Counted from the first letter of the stretch, positions 46,493-55,575 are shown. The stretch: DNA of 64,000 nt from Algoriphagus winogradskyi (GCF_900182815.1 NZ_FXUA01000004.1:186001-250000), one strand, 5' to 3'. Notes: generated by a model from the sequence alone, not told the origin. Made by a program: numbers and translations.

Positions 46493-47722
46493 ATGAAAAA
46501 GGCGCTTATTCTATTATTTTCTTTCATGGCTTTTGCTGTCATTACCAAGGCTCAGGATTCATTTGATCCCGATGAGTTACTATTGGAGGCCAGAACATTG
46601 ATTTTGGACGGAAAATATTTAGAAGGTAGAAAGATTGCTTTTAGAGCACTTGACAAATATCCTGAGTATGCTGATATCCTGATTTTGGTAGGTAGAAGCT
46701 ATGCTTGGGAAGGTAAAAATGATTCAGCGTCTATCTATCTGGAACGGGCAATTAGTGCCTCTCCAGGTTATGAGGATGGATATTCTGCTTACTTAGATAA
46801 TTTGTCTTGGGCTGAACAATATGATAAAGCAGACATAGTCTTAGGAAAAGCAAGAGAAAATTTGGGTTCTCCACTTCCTGACGGATTGAGGTATAAGGAA
46901 TCTAGATTACTATACTATAAAGAAGATTATAATGAAGCCTACAAAATAGCAGAAAATCTCTTTCAGAAGAAATATAAAAATGAAAGTCTGCTTGATTACC
47001 TTCAGACCTTACAGCGTTTGAGAAGAAATAATGCAGTAGGGGTCACTTATGACTACGACACATTTGAGGGTGAAATTTCGCCGTGGAATACGTTTTCATT
47101 TTATGCAAGAACGCAAACGAAATTAACCGGAACGCTAATAGGAAGAGTGACGCAGTCTTCCAGATTTGACGATAACGGGACTTTATTTGAATTGGATGCT
47201 TATCCATCCTTGGGGAAAAAGGCTTATGCCTACCTCAATGTAGGAGGGTCTTCAGCAAGTTTCTTCCCGGATTTCCGATTAGGAGCTTCTGTTTATTTCA
47301 ACCTACCAAAAGCTTGGGAAATTGACGGGGGATTTCGCTACTTGAAATTTGCGGACCCAACCTATATCTATACAGCTTCACTGGGAAAATATGTGGGGAA
47401 TTGGTGGTTTAACCTTCGTTCCAATCTGATCCCCGGCACTGGAAATAGTTTGGGAACCTCTGCCAATTTACAAGCAAGGTATTATTTTAAAACCGGTGAG
47501 GACTTTTTCTCCCTACAGCTAAGCTCAGGTGTATCGCCTGATGAAGAAACGAGAGACCCTACTCAGCTTTTGAACTCCTACAGAGCAAGAATAGGCTACC
47601 AGCAATTGATTACAGACCGCTTTATGATTTATGGCTTTACGGGATATAGCCGTGATGAATTGGGACCAGATCGGTTTAGAAACAACCTGAATCTTTCATT
47701 AGGAATTGAATATAGATTTTAA
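46493..47722 (+). CDS. YaiO-family TPR/outer-membrane beta-barrel protein
   Basis: This 409-aa protein has a signal peptide (about 1-20), tetratricopeptide repeats (about 25-165; LVGRSYAWEGKNDSASIYLERAI), and then a C-terminal beta-barrel of aromatic-rich amphipathic strands ending YRF. TPR plus barrel is the design of porins such as PgaA and AlgE/AlgK or BcsC that pass polysaccharide through the outer membrane; YaiO is the matching family. Its stop overlaps the start of the next gene (TAATG). Confidence 0.88.
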   Translation: MKKALILLFSFMAFAVITKAQDSFDPDELLLEARTLILDGKYLEGRKIAFRALDKYPEYADILILVGRSYAWEGKNDSASIYLERAISASPGYEDGYSAYLDNLSWAEQYDKADIVLGKARENLGSPLPDGLRYKESRLLYYKEDYNEAYKIAENLFQKKYKNESLLDYLQTLQRLRRNNAVGVTYDYDTFEGEISPWNTFSFYARTQTKLTGTLIGRVTQSSRFDDNGTLFELDAYPSLGKKAYAYLNVGGSSASFFPDFRLGASVYFNLPKAWEIDGGFRYLKFADPTYIYTASLGKYVGNWWFNLRSNLIPGTGNSLGTSANLQARYYFKTGEDFFSLQLSSGVSPDEETRDPTQLLNSYRARIGYQQLITDRFMIYGFTGYSRDELGPDRFRNNLNLSLGIEYRF

Positions 47723-48912
47723 TGAAAAAGATATTTACAGAGGAGTCTCTAGTGATGATAAGAAGGATTATTCCTTTTGTTTTCATATTGGTATTTATTC
47801 CATTAATCAGTTATTTATTTTGGTTGTTTTACCCATCAAAACAGCTAGAGATTTTAATAGTAGATAAGACCGTTCCATTAGATAGCTACCAGGAGCATCA
47901 GTCAATTTTTTGGACTTTAGAACACATGAAGTTTCAAAATTCGGCAGGGGAATTTTATCAAAAGGATAAAGACTATCTTGGTTTTTACCCAGATACCACA
48001 GCTTCATTTGGAACTTTCAAAGATCTGGAGCAACTAACTGAAAAACAGATAGTAAAAAAGGCTAATGATCTTGATGTTTTATTTTATTCGGATACTTATG
48101 GAGTATTTGAAAATGATTTCAATAAGGAAAACGCTGAAGAGTTCTCAAAGAAGATTTATGGTGGGTTAAATCGGGGGGATATCAATTTGCTCCGAGAGGT
48201 AGCTGCCCAAAGTAAAACGATCATAGCGGAATTCAATACCATGGCATCACCAACTCCCGTAGGTATTAGAACAGAGTTTGAGAATTTGATGGGCTTAAAA
48301 TGGACGGGATGGATCGGGCGATATTTTGATCAAATGGATACAACAATCAATGAAAATATCCCGAACTGGTTTATTAATCAATACTTAGCCCAACATGAAA
48401 ATTCCTGGGTGCCTGCAGGCCCTGGAATTGTGTTTGTACATGAAAATGGCAGAGTTGAGATTTTTTCAAATGAGGTGGATTATTTTGGGGAAATTCCTAA
48501 AATACGTACCCAGCGTCTTAATAAACATGGATTCAAGCTTCCTGAAGTGGTGCCTTATCCTGATTGGTTTGACGTAGTTTTGATAGAACGTGATTACCAG
48601 GTTATTTCTTATTACGATATAGATCCCTCTGAAATCGGTAAAGAAAAACTTCGGGAAATGGGGTTGCCAAGGTTTTTCCCTGCTGCAGTTGTTAAAGATG
48701 TAGGTAAAGGGCAGTACTACTATTTTTCAGGTGATTTTTCAGATATGAAAAACTCCATGGGTTCGCCTCGCTTTCAAGGAGTTCCCAGTTTATGGCGAGG
48801 CCTACACATTGTTACGAATTTCAATGATCGTGAAAGCTTTTATTGGAATTATTATTATCCGCTTCTGTCTCAAGCCCTGACTAAAACTTACAATAAAAAA
48901 GGTATTAACTAG
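47722..48912 (+). CDS. Anchored periplasmic protein of unknown function in exopolysaccharide locus
   Basis: This 396-aa protein has one N-terminal transmembrane helix (about 14-34, IIPFVFILVFIPLISYLFWL) and a large soluble domain. That domain has a Rossmann/GATase-like look: EILIVDKTVPL, then a VLFYSDTYGVF loop and TIIAEFNTMASPT, followed by a well-defined GLKWTGWIGRYFDQMD block. I know no family for it with certainty. It could be a modification or chain-length factor, an assembly protein, or an inactive hydrolase-like domain. It is coupled to the YaiO-type gene and its stop abuts that of the convergent LtaS-like gene. Confidence 0.7.
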   Translation: MKKIFTEESLVMIRRIIPFVFILVFIPLISYLFWLFYPSKQLEILIVDKTVPLDSYQEHQSIFWTLEHMKFQNSAGEFYQKDKDYLGFYPDTTASFGTFKDLEQLTEKQIVKKANDLDVLFYSDTYGVFENDFNKENAEEFSKKIYGGLNRGDINLLREVAAQSKTIIAEFNTMASPTPVGIRTEFENLMGLKWTGWIGRYFDQMDTTINENIPNWFINQYLAQHENSWVPAGPGIVFVHENGRVEIFSNEVDYFGEIPKIRTQRLNKHGFKLPEVVPYPDWFDVVLIERDYQVISYYDIDPSEIGKEKLREMGLPRFFPAAVVKDVGKGQYYYFSGDFSDMKNSMGSPRFQGVPSLWRGLHIVTNFNDRESFYWNYYYPLLSQALTKTYNKKGIN

Positions 48913-50919
48913 CTATTTTTCAGTCGGTAATAACTTTCGTGTTTGAGTAGTATAGTTGTTTTTGTTCTTAAAATCCTCGAATTCCCCCGTTAGTTTATTC
49001 TTGATGTTTTGGTCATTTATTGGATCTATATTTAATCCATCAGTGATTACAAATAGCTGATCATCAGAAAGGAAGTATTCTCCATCCAAAAACTCCATAA
49101 GCTGGTTTTTATTTCGCATCAGCGGCATTGCAATCCTTGATTGAAAAACCTTAGAAGTGTCTAAAACCTGACCTAACCAGATTTCCTCTTCTGGAAGTTT
49201 TAGCTCCACCTGCGCATTTAAAAAAGCCAATAAGGAAGGCGTTATTTCAAAATGGCTAATCATTCCCTTAAAATAAGTTGGTCTATTGATAAGTGGGGAA
49301 TAAATAATTAATGGAACATGAAAGCGATCTAATCTGGACGCCATGGGAATTTCTGGTAACCGGTGATCTCCTGTGAAGACAAAGATGGTATTTGAAAACT
49401 GAGGTTTCTTGCTGTAGGCGGTGATAAAGTCTTTTATGGCATCATCTGCATAAAGTACAGTCATGTAGATGTTTTGATAATCTCTGTATTCTGCCTTTTT
49501 AGCTTCTGTAAGATTAAGATAGTTTTCTAGATGATCTTCAAATTTTTTTGAATAGAATTCCCTCTCAGGCACTAAATAGGGGTCATGTGAGGTGATAGTT
49601 TGAAATATCCCCAGCTGAGGATTCTCAGTTTCTCTTGGGAAGAAGTTGAGACCATTAGTAAAAATTTCCTTGTCACCATAACCCCATGTGAAACCATTTG
49701 CAGGTGGCATCTGATTGTATTTTGAGTCAAAATCGTCAATGTCAATTATTTGCGAAACATCAGAGAACTCAAGGAATTCTTTTTGGTGATCAAAATTTAC
49801 GTCACTACCAATGACGAAAGTGGATTCATAACCATTATCATTGAGGACACTAATCAAGCTCTCATGATTAGGGAAATCCTCAAATAATTCCTGAAAACCT
49901 CTTTCTCCAAAAGGGAGCCCTGCAAATACTCCTGGAAGTACGCCAAATGTTCTACCAGTAGAAGATACAGCGTTAGTCCAGACTAAACTATGGGATTCAA
50001 GCGAATCGAGAAAGGGTGTAAAGCTACCTAGGTAGGCACCTTTACCAGAATATGCCTTTCCTAAACTTTCTATAAGTACAAAAACGATATCGGGAGCTGA
50101 AGTAAGGCTATCAAAATAAGGACTCAAGACATCAGGATAATCAGCTTGGTGTAAAAAAGGGTAAACAGGATCAGTATATTCTTTCTTTACAAAAAGCGCA
50201 TCATTAATCGATCTGAGGTAAAAGTCAAAGTAATATTCATTGGTATACATGAAGTAATCAAATGCCTGCTCCGAGAGGTATTTAGATTTATTCATTTGAA
50301 TATTAGCCTTGATTTCATCTAAGTTTTGGGAATCTGATATAGGAATGAAAAAGAACAAAATCAGAAACCAATAGGTGCCTATAGTAAAGCCTGCAGATAC
50401 CTTGGTACTAAATTGGATATATTTACTAGCTGAGGAAAAAATGTAAAGTATGATAAGGAATGCTATTAATAAGCCCCCAATTGTCCAAGCATTGAGTACT
50501 CCAGAGGACCTAACTGTCAAGACAAGGTCATTTATATTATAGGCAAAAAGATCCTTTCCCAGTGGAACGAACGTCTTGTTGAAGTAGAAAAGTAAGGCTG
50601 CTTGAACGAGTAGAGCCGTAACTAACCATGAACTGGTAAACCACTTGGCAAAGTTAACAGAGATCAAACTATTAATTACATGAAATATTAATAGCAAGCC
50701 TAAGAAATAGAGAATCCAAGTAATATCCTCAAACAAACTGTAGCCTATTACCTCACGAAAACTCACACGGATCGCATGAGTTTGAAAAACTAATGTTAAT
50801 TCTGCTACTCTCAACAAAAGCATTAAAGCGGAGAAAATCAGGGACATACTCCAGAAATTGCTAAGAGTAGTTTGAATTTTTGCAGGAAGGGTTGATCGAA
50901 TTTCAGCCTTTTGGGCCAT
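48913..50919 (-). CDS. LtaS/OpgB-like phosphoglycerol transferase (sulfatase family)
   Basis: This 668-aa membrane enzyme has five N-terminal helices (about 25-215) and a C-terminal extracytoplasmic sulfatase-type domain. Metal site residues appear in IVFVLIESLGKAYSG (E), the nucleophile Thr in SSTGRTFGVLPG, and later FTGDHRLPEI and DRFHVPLIIYS. Such enzymes move phosphoglycerol from lipid onto polymers such as LTA or glucans. It converges with the exopolysaccharide operon, and the two stop codons abut with no spacer. It may decorate the polymer made by that locus (inference). Confidence 0.88.
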   Translation of the reverse strand: MAQKAEIRSTLPAKIQTTLSNFWSMSLIFSALMLLLRVAELTLVFQTHAIRVSFREVIGYSLFEDITWILYFLGLLLIFHVINSLISVNFAKWFTSSWLVTALLVQAALLFYFNKTFVPLGKDLFAYNINDLVLTVRSSGVLNAWTIGGLLIAFLIILYIFSSASKYIQFSTKVSAGFTIGTYWFLILFFFIPISDSQNLDEIKANIQMNKSKYLSEQAFDYFMYTNEYYFDFYLRSINDALFVKKEYTDPVYPFLHQADYPDVLSPYFDSLTSAPDIVFVLIESLGKAYSGKGAYLGSFTPFLDSLESHSLVWTNAVSSTGRTFGVLPGVFAGLPFGERGFQELFEDFPNHESLISVLNDNGYESTFVIGSDVNFDHQKEFLEFSDVSQIIDIDDFDSKYNQMPPANGFTWGYGDKEIFTNGLNFFPRETENPQLGIFQTITSHDPYLVPEREFYSKKFEDHLENYLNLTEAKKAEYRDYQNIYMTVLYADDAIKDFITAYSKKPQFSNTIFVFTGDHRLPEIPMASRLDRFHVPLIIYSPLINRPTYFKGMISHFEITPSLLAFLNAQVELKLPEEEIWLGQVLDTSKVFQSRIAMPLMRNKNQLMEFLDGEYFLSDDQLFVITDGLNIDPINDQNIKNKLTGEFEDFKNKNNYTTQTRKLLPTEK

Positions 50920-50999
50920 ATTTGTGCGTTAAATTTTTGGGTGAAGACTGAAAAGATAGGGCAAAATCAGGTATCTTCAAGGGGAGAATCAAATATTAT

Positions 51000-51542
51000 A
51001 TGGGTAAATCGGGTTTGTTGTTGGAGTTGTACTCTAATCTTGGTACTACTGGAGCTGTAACATTCAGTTCAAAGACATTAGTAAAAAAAATGCTTACTCA
51101 TGTTGATTTTAAGGGGGCCAAATTGATAATTGAACTAGGTGGCGGTGATGGAAGTATTACTAAGGGAATAGTAAGCAAATTAGCTCCTGATGCCGAACTC
51201 TTGGTATTCGAAATAAGCAAGTCGTTCTGCGAATCTATGGAGAAGGAATTTCCACAGAAAAATGTGAGAATAATTAATGACTCTGCTGAGAATATTGGTA
51301 GGTACATAGAAGGGAGGAAAGCGGATTATGTGCTTTCAAGCCTACCGTTTAGTTTTTTTAGTCCAGAGTTAAAAGACCAGATTCTTTCTCAGGCAAAAAT
51401 AAGTCTAAGCCAAAGTGGGCAGTTTATTCAGATTTGCTATTCTTATCTTTTGAAGAATTTGTTCAAAAAACATTTCAGCAGCGTGAATACTAGCTTCACC
51501 CTTAAAAATATACCGCCTGCGTTCGTGATGGTATGTAATTAA
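51000..51542 (+). CDS. Class I SAM-dependent methyltransferase (phospholipid/rRNA dimethylase-like)
   Basis: The 180-aa protein has the SAM motif I LIIELGGGDGSITKGIV and a motif IV-type SSLPFSFFSP. The layout is close to the phospholipid N-methyltransferase (COG3963) and KsgA-like groups. The usual N-terminus is followed by a short C-terminus, so it is a compact member. A three-gene unit with DUF3253-like and msrA genes follows with short spacers (9 and about 35 bases). Substrate unknown. Confidence 0.8.
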   Translation: MGKSGLLLELYSNLGTTGAVTFSSKTLVKKMLTHVDFKGAKLIIELGGGDGSITKGIVSKLAPDAELLVFEISKSFCESMEKEFPQKNVRIINDSAENIGRYIEGRKADYVLSSLPFSFFSPELKDQILSQAKISLSQSGQFIQICYSYLLKNLFKKHFSSVNTSFTLKNIPPAFVMVCN

Positions 51543-51551
51543 ATCTTTACA

Positions 51552-51791
51552 ATGGAAGTTCTCAGAACAGCCATATTGGATATGCTCAGGAGAAAAAAGG
51601 ATGATATTTTCAGCTCTTCTGAAGTTGTAAAACAAATGTATCCCGAGGATTGGGATCAATTTTTACCTGAAATCAATAAGGAAGCCATGGCATTGCATAG
51701 AGAAGGACTTCTTAATGTCTGCGATGCAGAGAAATATTCAGAGGCTGATTTGATAACGGAAGCTGAGCTTAAAATATCGCGCATTAAATAA
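51552..51791 (+). CDS. Small DUF3253-like protein
   Basis: The 79-aa product matches the DUF3253 outline: a winged-helix-like start (ILDMLRRKKDDIFSSSEVVKQMYPEDW), a middle INKEAMALHREGLLNV and an end ELKISRI. The domain suggests a small DNA- or protein-binding fold. It sits between a methyltransferase and MsrA. Role unknown. Confidence 0.65.
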   Translation: MEVLRTAILDMLRRKKDDIFSSSEVVKQMYPEDWDQFLPEINKEAMALHREGLLNVCDAEKYSEADLITEAELKISRIK

Positions 51792-51826
51792 TTTTGGGAA
51801 GCTTCTCCTTTTGCGTCTTCCGAAGA

Positions 51827-52405
51827 ATGAAAAATACATTGAAGCTGCCTACCACAGAAATTGATATTCCCGAAGGCTTGGATTTAGTCACCCTTGGAGC
51901 GGGCTGTTTTTGGTGTACTGAAGCAGTATTTCAGAGGTTGAGAGGAGTTCACAAGGTAGTTTCAGGTTATTCTGGAGGCATAATTGAAAATCCATCTTAC
52001 GCCTCTATTTGCAACGGGACTACTGGGCATGCAGAAGTAATTCAAGTTTATTTTGATCCTGGACTAATTAGCCTGAAAGAGCTTTTAGAGGTTTTTTGGG
52101 CCACACATGATCCTACGACCTTGAATAGACAAGGTGGTGACTTAGGCCCTCAGTATAGATCTTGTATTTTCTACCATTTTCCTGAGCAGGAGCAATTGGC
52201 GAAGGACATCAAGAGTCAATTAAATGATAATAAGGTATTTGATAGTCCAATTCTGACAGTGATTACTGCATTTACTAACTTTTACCCAGCTGAAAATTAT
52301 CTTCAGGAATACTACAATCGTAATGGGACTCAACCGTATTGTCAGTTTGTGATTCAACCAAAAGTGGACAAGCTGAATAAAATTTATACCGAGCTCTTAA
52401 AATAG
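51827..52405 (+). CDS. msrA: Peptide methionine sulfoxide reductase A
   Basis: MsrA reduces methionine-S-sulfoxide in proteins, with thioredoxin. The GCFWC motif (C27 catalytic) starts the domain (VTLGAGCFWCTEAVFQRLRG), followed by GYSGG and YFDPGLISLKELLEVFW, and DLGPQYRSCIF. The start at ATG 51827 is preferred over a TTG at 51794. Length 192 aa is normal. It follows the DUF3253-like gene. Confidence 0.95.
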   Translation: MKNTLKLPTTEIDIPEGLDLVTLGAGCFWCTEAVFQRLRGVHKVVSGYSGGIIENPSYASICNGTTGHAEVIQVYFDPGLISLKELLEVFWATHDPTTLNRQGGDLGPQYRSCIFYHFPEQEQLAKDIKSQLNDNKVFDSPILTVITAFTNFYPAENYLQEYYNRNGTQPYCQFVIQPKVDKLNKIYTELLK

Positions 52406-52412
52406 TATTTAC

Positions 52413-52420
52413 TATTTTTG
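52413..52420 (+). promoter_or_regulatory. Candidate -7 element for the DUF6909-like gene
   Basis: TATTTTTG fits TAnnTTTG, 8 bases after the msrA stop and about 115 before the start of the next gene. The -33 element is unclear. The leader would be about 108 bases. Confidence 0.4.
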
Positions 52421-52534
52421 CCTTGCAAAACCCATTTGCACTTGTGAAATCGAGCATATCGTGAGCGATATTTTGATGGATAATTATCCTAAAAGCGAGA
52501 TTCCATGTGGCCAATTTAAAGAATTTATAAGCAC

Positions 52535-54202
52535 ATGAAGAGAACCCGAGCACACGAATCCAGAGCCGCGATCGAGCGATTGTACATTACAATGAGGCAC
52601 CTTTTTACTAGAGGCAGCTACAAACCGATGGGAGTATCAGGTGAAAGTCTGGTGGATGCCTTACGAGTATTGAGTCCTGAGATCTATGGATTGGTGACGG
52701 ACAATGAAAAGATCGAATTAGACGGCCTGCTCTATGTGATGGAGCGACTTCCGAGAGGGATAGAAGAATGTAGATTTGTGCGCCTGATCAGTCGGGAGGG
52801 CTACGAAACGTCCAAACTGGAGGCTATCGTACCCGCCAAGCGTAAGCGGAATTGCTATCGACTGGACGAGCATATCATGTATGTGGAAATGACCCGAGGT
52901 CGTTCTGATATTTATGATATACTGACACACTTGACTTTTTTGTACATAGAGTCCAACAAAATCTACAACAATAGCACTGATCCAAAAGGGAAGATTTCTA
53001 CTAATTGGCTGATGCTGGAGGAATTTGTACAGAAAGAAGCCGCGGGAGAGGAGTTTGAAAGGGAAGCTGCAAGTGCTTATCTAAGTCACCTGATTGGAAG
53101 AACCTACGAAGAGACCATTCAGGCGGTTGATAAATTTGAGAAAAGTAGTAATTCCAATAGTCTTTTTTCCATTGTGTATCATATGGGTAAACTGGCACAG
53201 GAGGAGGCAACTAAAAATCTTGATCGTGAGATTTCATTTTCCACTACGCTGAGAGAACGCATCGGGCACCACGTATACGGGGAAATGTGGGCAAGGAGAA
53301 TTAAGATTGCGCTAGATGAGCATGACTTACTAAAGCGGCCAATCCACATTATCTCTGCGAATCTTCACTCGGTAGTGAATACAATCTACGCTCCTCAGTT
53401 ATTAGGTCTGAAAAACTACGAAGCACTTGAAAAAGTGGTAATGGATATTTCGGTTAAAGCTAAAAATAACAAGGGTGACGCAATTGATAAATATGCCGCA
53501 AAACATGGATTTATCAACCTGCCAGATGAGTCAGGAACCAATATTGGCGCCCAGATTATAGATTCTGCGTTGTTGGAGAAAGATGAGTTGATTCCTGGTG
53601 TGAAATTACCTGTAGAAAAGGATAAAAGACCGGTATTCGTAGTGATGGATTATGCCTTCGGAGAGCAAGCATATGAATGTTTTGACGAGCTACTTAAGCC
53701 TTACGAGAAGGATGGTAAGTCTATTCCGCTTGACGTGGTCTCTACCTCTATCATGGGAAAAGCTGGGATTTTATATGGTGGAAAAGGAGATCTTATGATT
53801 CCAAATGCACACGTTTTTGAAGGGACAGCGGATAATTACCCATTCAAAAATGAATTGAAGAAAGCCGATTTTGAAGGTTTTGGGTTAGGTGTATATGAAG
53901 GTCCAATGATCTCGGTATTAGGGACATCTCTTCAAAACAAAGATATTCTAACCTACTTTATGCAGTCTTCCTGGAAAGCAGTTGGTCTGGAGATGGAAGG
54001 AGCTCACTACCAGAAAGCAATACAATCGGCTTCAAAAATCAGAAGATCAATCCGATCAAATGTAAAAGTGCTTTACGCCTACTACGCTTCAGATAATCCG
54101 CTGGAGACTGGAAGTACGCTGGCTTCAGGTGCTTTGGGAATGGAAGGAGTAAGGCCAACTTACTTGATCACCTATAAGATCTTGGAGAAGCTTTTCGGGT
54201 AA
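52535..54202 (+). CDS. DUF6909-like protein with nucleoside-phosphorylase-like C-terminus
   Basis: This 555-aa soluble protein resembles a Bacteroidota family annotated DUF6909. The N-terminal half is all-helical (LYITMRHLFTRGSYKPMG, DEHIMYVEMTRGRSDIYD). The C-terminal half has IGAQIIDSALLEKDELIPG, FVVMDYAFGEQAYE, VSTSIMGKAGILYGGKGD and especially WKAVGLEMEGAHYQKA followed by YYASDNPLETGSTL. The GLEMEGAHY and SDN elements recall the ribose/base-binding sites of the PNP/MTAN (nucleoside phosphorylase) fold, so a nucleosidase-type activity is possible. It ends in a strong terminator. Confidence 0.7.
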   Translation: MKRTRAHESRAAIERLYITMRHLFTRGSYKPMGVSGESLVDALRVLSPEIYGLVTDNEKIELDGLLYVMERLPRGIEECRFVRLISREGYETSKLEAIVPAKRKRNCYRLDEHIMYVEMTRGRSDIYDILTHLTFLYIESNKIYNNSTDPKGKISTNWLMLEEFVQKEAAGEEFEREAASAYLSHLIGRTYEETIQAVDKFEKSSNSNSLFSIVYHMGKLAQEEATKNLDREISFSTTLRERIGHHVYGEMWARRIKIALDEHDLLKRPIHIISANLHSVVNTIYAPQLLGLKNYEALEKVVMDISVKAKNNKGDAIDKYAAKHGFINLPDESGTNIGAQIIDSALLEKDELIPGVKLPVEKDKRPVFVVMDYAFGEQAYECFDELLKPYEKDGKSIPLDVVSTSIMGKAGILYGGKGDLMIPNAHVFEGTADNYPFKNELKKADFEGFGLGVYEGPMISVLGTSLQNKDILTYFMQSSWKAVGLEMEGAHYQKAIQSASKIRRSIRSNVKVLYAYYASDNPLETGSTLASGALGMEGVRPTYLITYKILEKLFG

Positions 54203-54221
54203 ACTGCCTATAGCAGAGAAT

Positions 54222-54265
54222 AATTAAAAAGTGCTTGAGATGTAAATCTTGAGCACTTTTTAATT
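54222..54265. terminator. Bidirectional terminator
   Basis: AATTAAAAAGTGCTTGAGAT pairs with ATCTTGAGCACTTTTTAATT around a four-base loop, with two non-pairing positions. It separates the DUF6909-like gene from the convergent GyrI-like gene. Confidence 0.9.
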
Positions 54266-54277
54266 AAAGAACATTCC

Positions 54278-54769
54278 TTATACTTTGGGTTTTATTGGTA
54301 TCCAAAACTCTTCTTCAGAATCCGGGTCATTATTCTTATATTTTTCTCCCATTACAGCAAAATGAGGCCTATTGTCAAGTTGATATTTTGAATTTGGAAG
54401 CCAATTTCCTAGAATATGTTGATACATGGCAGGCGCTTCACTGTCTCTTCCTTTAAATGAAAATACCGCATATAATCCAGCGGGGATAATTAAACTTTCT
54501 AATCCAGTAGGTGAATTATCAATAGTTGAAACCGGAACAGCAGCCCATTTTTCAAAATTTGTAGCAGGATTGAATTGATCGAAGTAGGAGAGGGATGGAT
54601 AGACTTCCACTGAATACAGCTCCTCTGATACCTTATTTTCAATTTCGTTTTTTCGAGGCATAAATTTCTGCCAAAGTTCCTGGGTTCTATTGCCTATAAA
54701 ATTCATTTGAACTCGCATCCCAAGGAGCTTTTTTTCATCCAGAATTTGGATAGCAGGTTTTATCGACAT
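54278..54769 (-). CDS. GyrI-like/AraC effector-binding domain protein
   Basis: A standalone small-molecule-binding (GyrI-like/SOUL-related) domain of 163 aa starts with LLGMRVQMNFIGN and ends with FAVMGEKYKNNDPDSEEEFWIPIK. It resembles the effector domain of BmrR/Rob regulators but has no DNA-binding part. Such proteins may bind hydrophobic ligands or toxins. It follows the SGNH-hydrolase gene, 12 bases after its stop, on the same strand. Confidence 0.82.
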   Translation of the reverse strand: MSIKPAIQILDEKKLLGMRVQMNFIGNRTQELWQKFMPRKNEIENKVSEELYSVEVYPSLSYFDQFNPATNFEKWAAVPVSTIDNSPTGLESLIIPAGLYAVFSFKGRDSEAPAMYQHILGNWLPNSKYQLDNRPHFAVMGEKYKNNDPDSEEEFWIPIKPKV

Positions 54770-54780
54770 AGTTGATGTGA

Positions 54781-55443
54781 TTAATGGATTGCTTTGATTT
54801 CTTTTTCGAGAAGGCGACTAATTGCTTCTCCAAGCTTTTTATATCCTGCAGGGGAATAGTGCACGTCATTTGAGCCTATGCCATATTTCTTGTGTATTTT
54901 GACAGACTTTTTATAGATATCATTTATACCAACATCATGCTTTTTCATAACAGCCATTGCAGCAGCATTGTACTTTTCTGGATCAGAAGAGAATCTTCCT
55001 GCTTCTTCTTCAGGCACGTATGAGGTAGTGACAAAGATCAACTTTGCATCTGTTTTAGACTTGATTAAAGTAACTAAGGAATCCAGGTTTGCAGCATACT
55101 CGTCAACTGTAAAAGTGACTTTTCCATTAATTTTATCCCGATTTCCATATGCTTTTGCATCAGAATGTCGATATGCTAGATCCCAAAGTCCCCAGTTGAA
55201 TTGCACTATATCCCAATCTTTATCACCTAGCCATTCGTCAATTTTTTCCAGCCCAGTGCCCGTATGTTGCGCATTTCCAGGATTGTGGGCCACTACAGCT
55301 TTACCCTTAAAATATTCCTGTACGAAAGGTGTGTATCCAATCGAAATAGAATCCCCAATAATCAAAATATTCGTCTGATTTGAGATTAATCCACTTGAGC
55401 AAAGTGTGATTATTATTAGCGCTGAAAGGATTGTCTTTTTCAT
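54781..55443 (-). CDS. SGNH/GDSL-family hydrolase
   Basis: After a signal peptide (about 1-21), the 220-aa protein has block I with nucleophile S32 (IIGDSISIGY), the Gly and Asn blocks (NPGNAQHTG, and FNWGLWDL), and the catalytic pair DVHYSPAGY (Asp and His). It is probably a periplasmic esterase or acetyl-hydrolase. It shares a transcript with the GyrI-like gene. Confidence 0.88.
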   Translation of the reverse strand: MKKTILSALIIITLCSSGLISNQTNILIIGDSISIGYTPFVQEYFKGKAVVAHNPGNAQHTGTGLEKIDEWLGDKDWDIVQFNWGLWDLAYRHSDAKAYGNRDKINGKVTFTVDEYAANLDSLVTLIKSKTDAKLIFVTTSYVPEEEAGRFSSDPEKYNAAAMAVMKKHDVGINDIYKKSVKIHKKYGIGSNDVHYSPAGYKKLGEAISRLLEKEIKAIH

Positions 55444-55575
55444 TCTTGAAGATAATTAGGCATATTGTTCTTTCCCAATTGAATATACAAATTCACTTGT
55501 TAGGCTTTCTAGTATGAACTCAACCGCATTACATGGCAATCCTGAGCAGTCTTTGTGCTTTAGAAAACTCAACTA

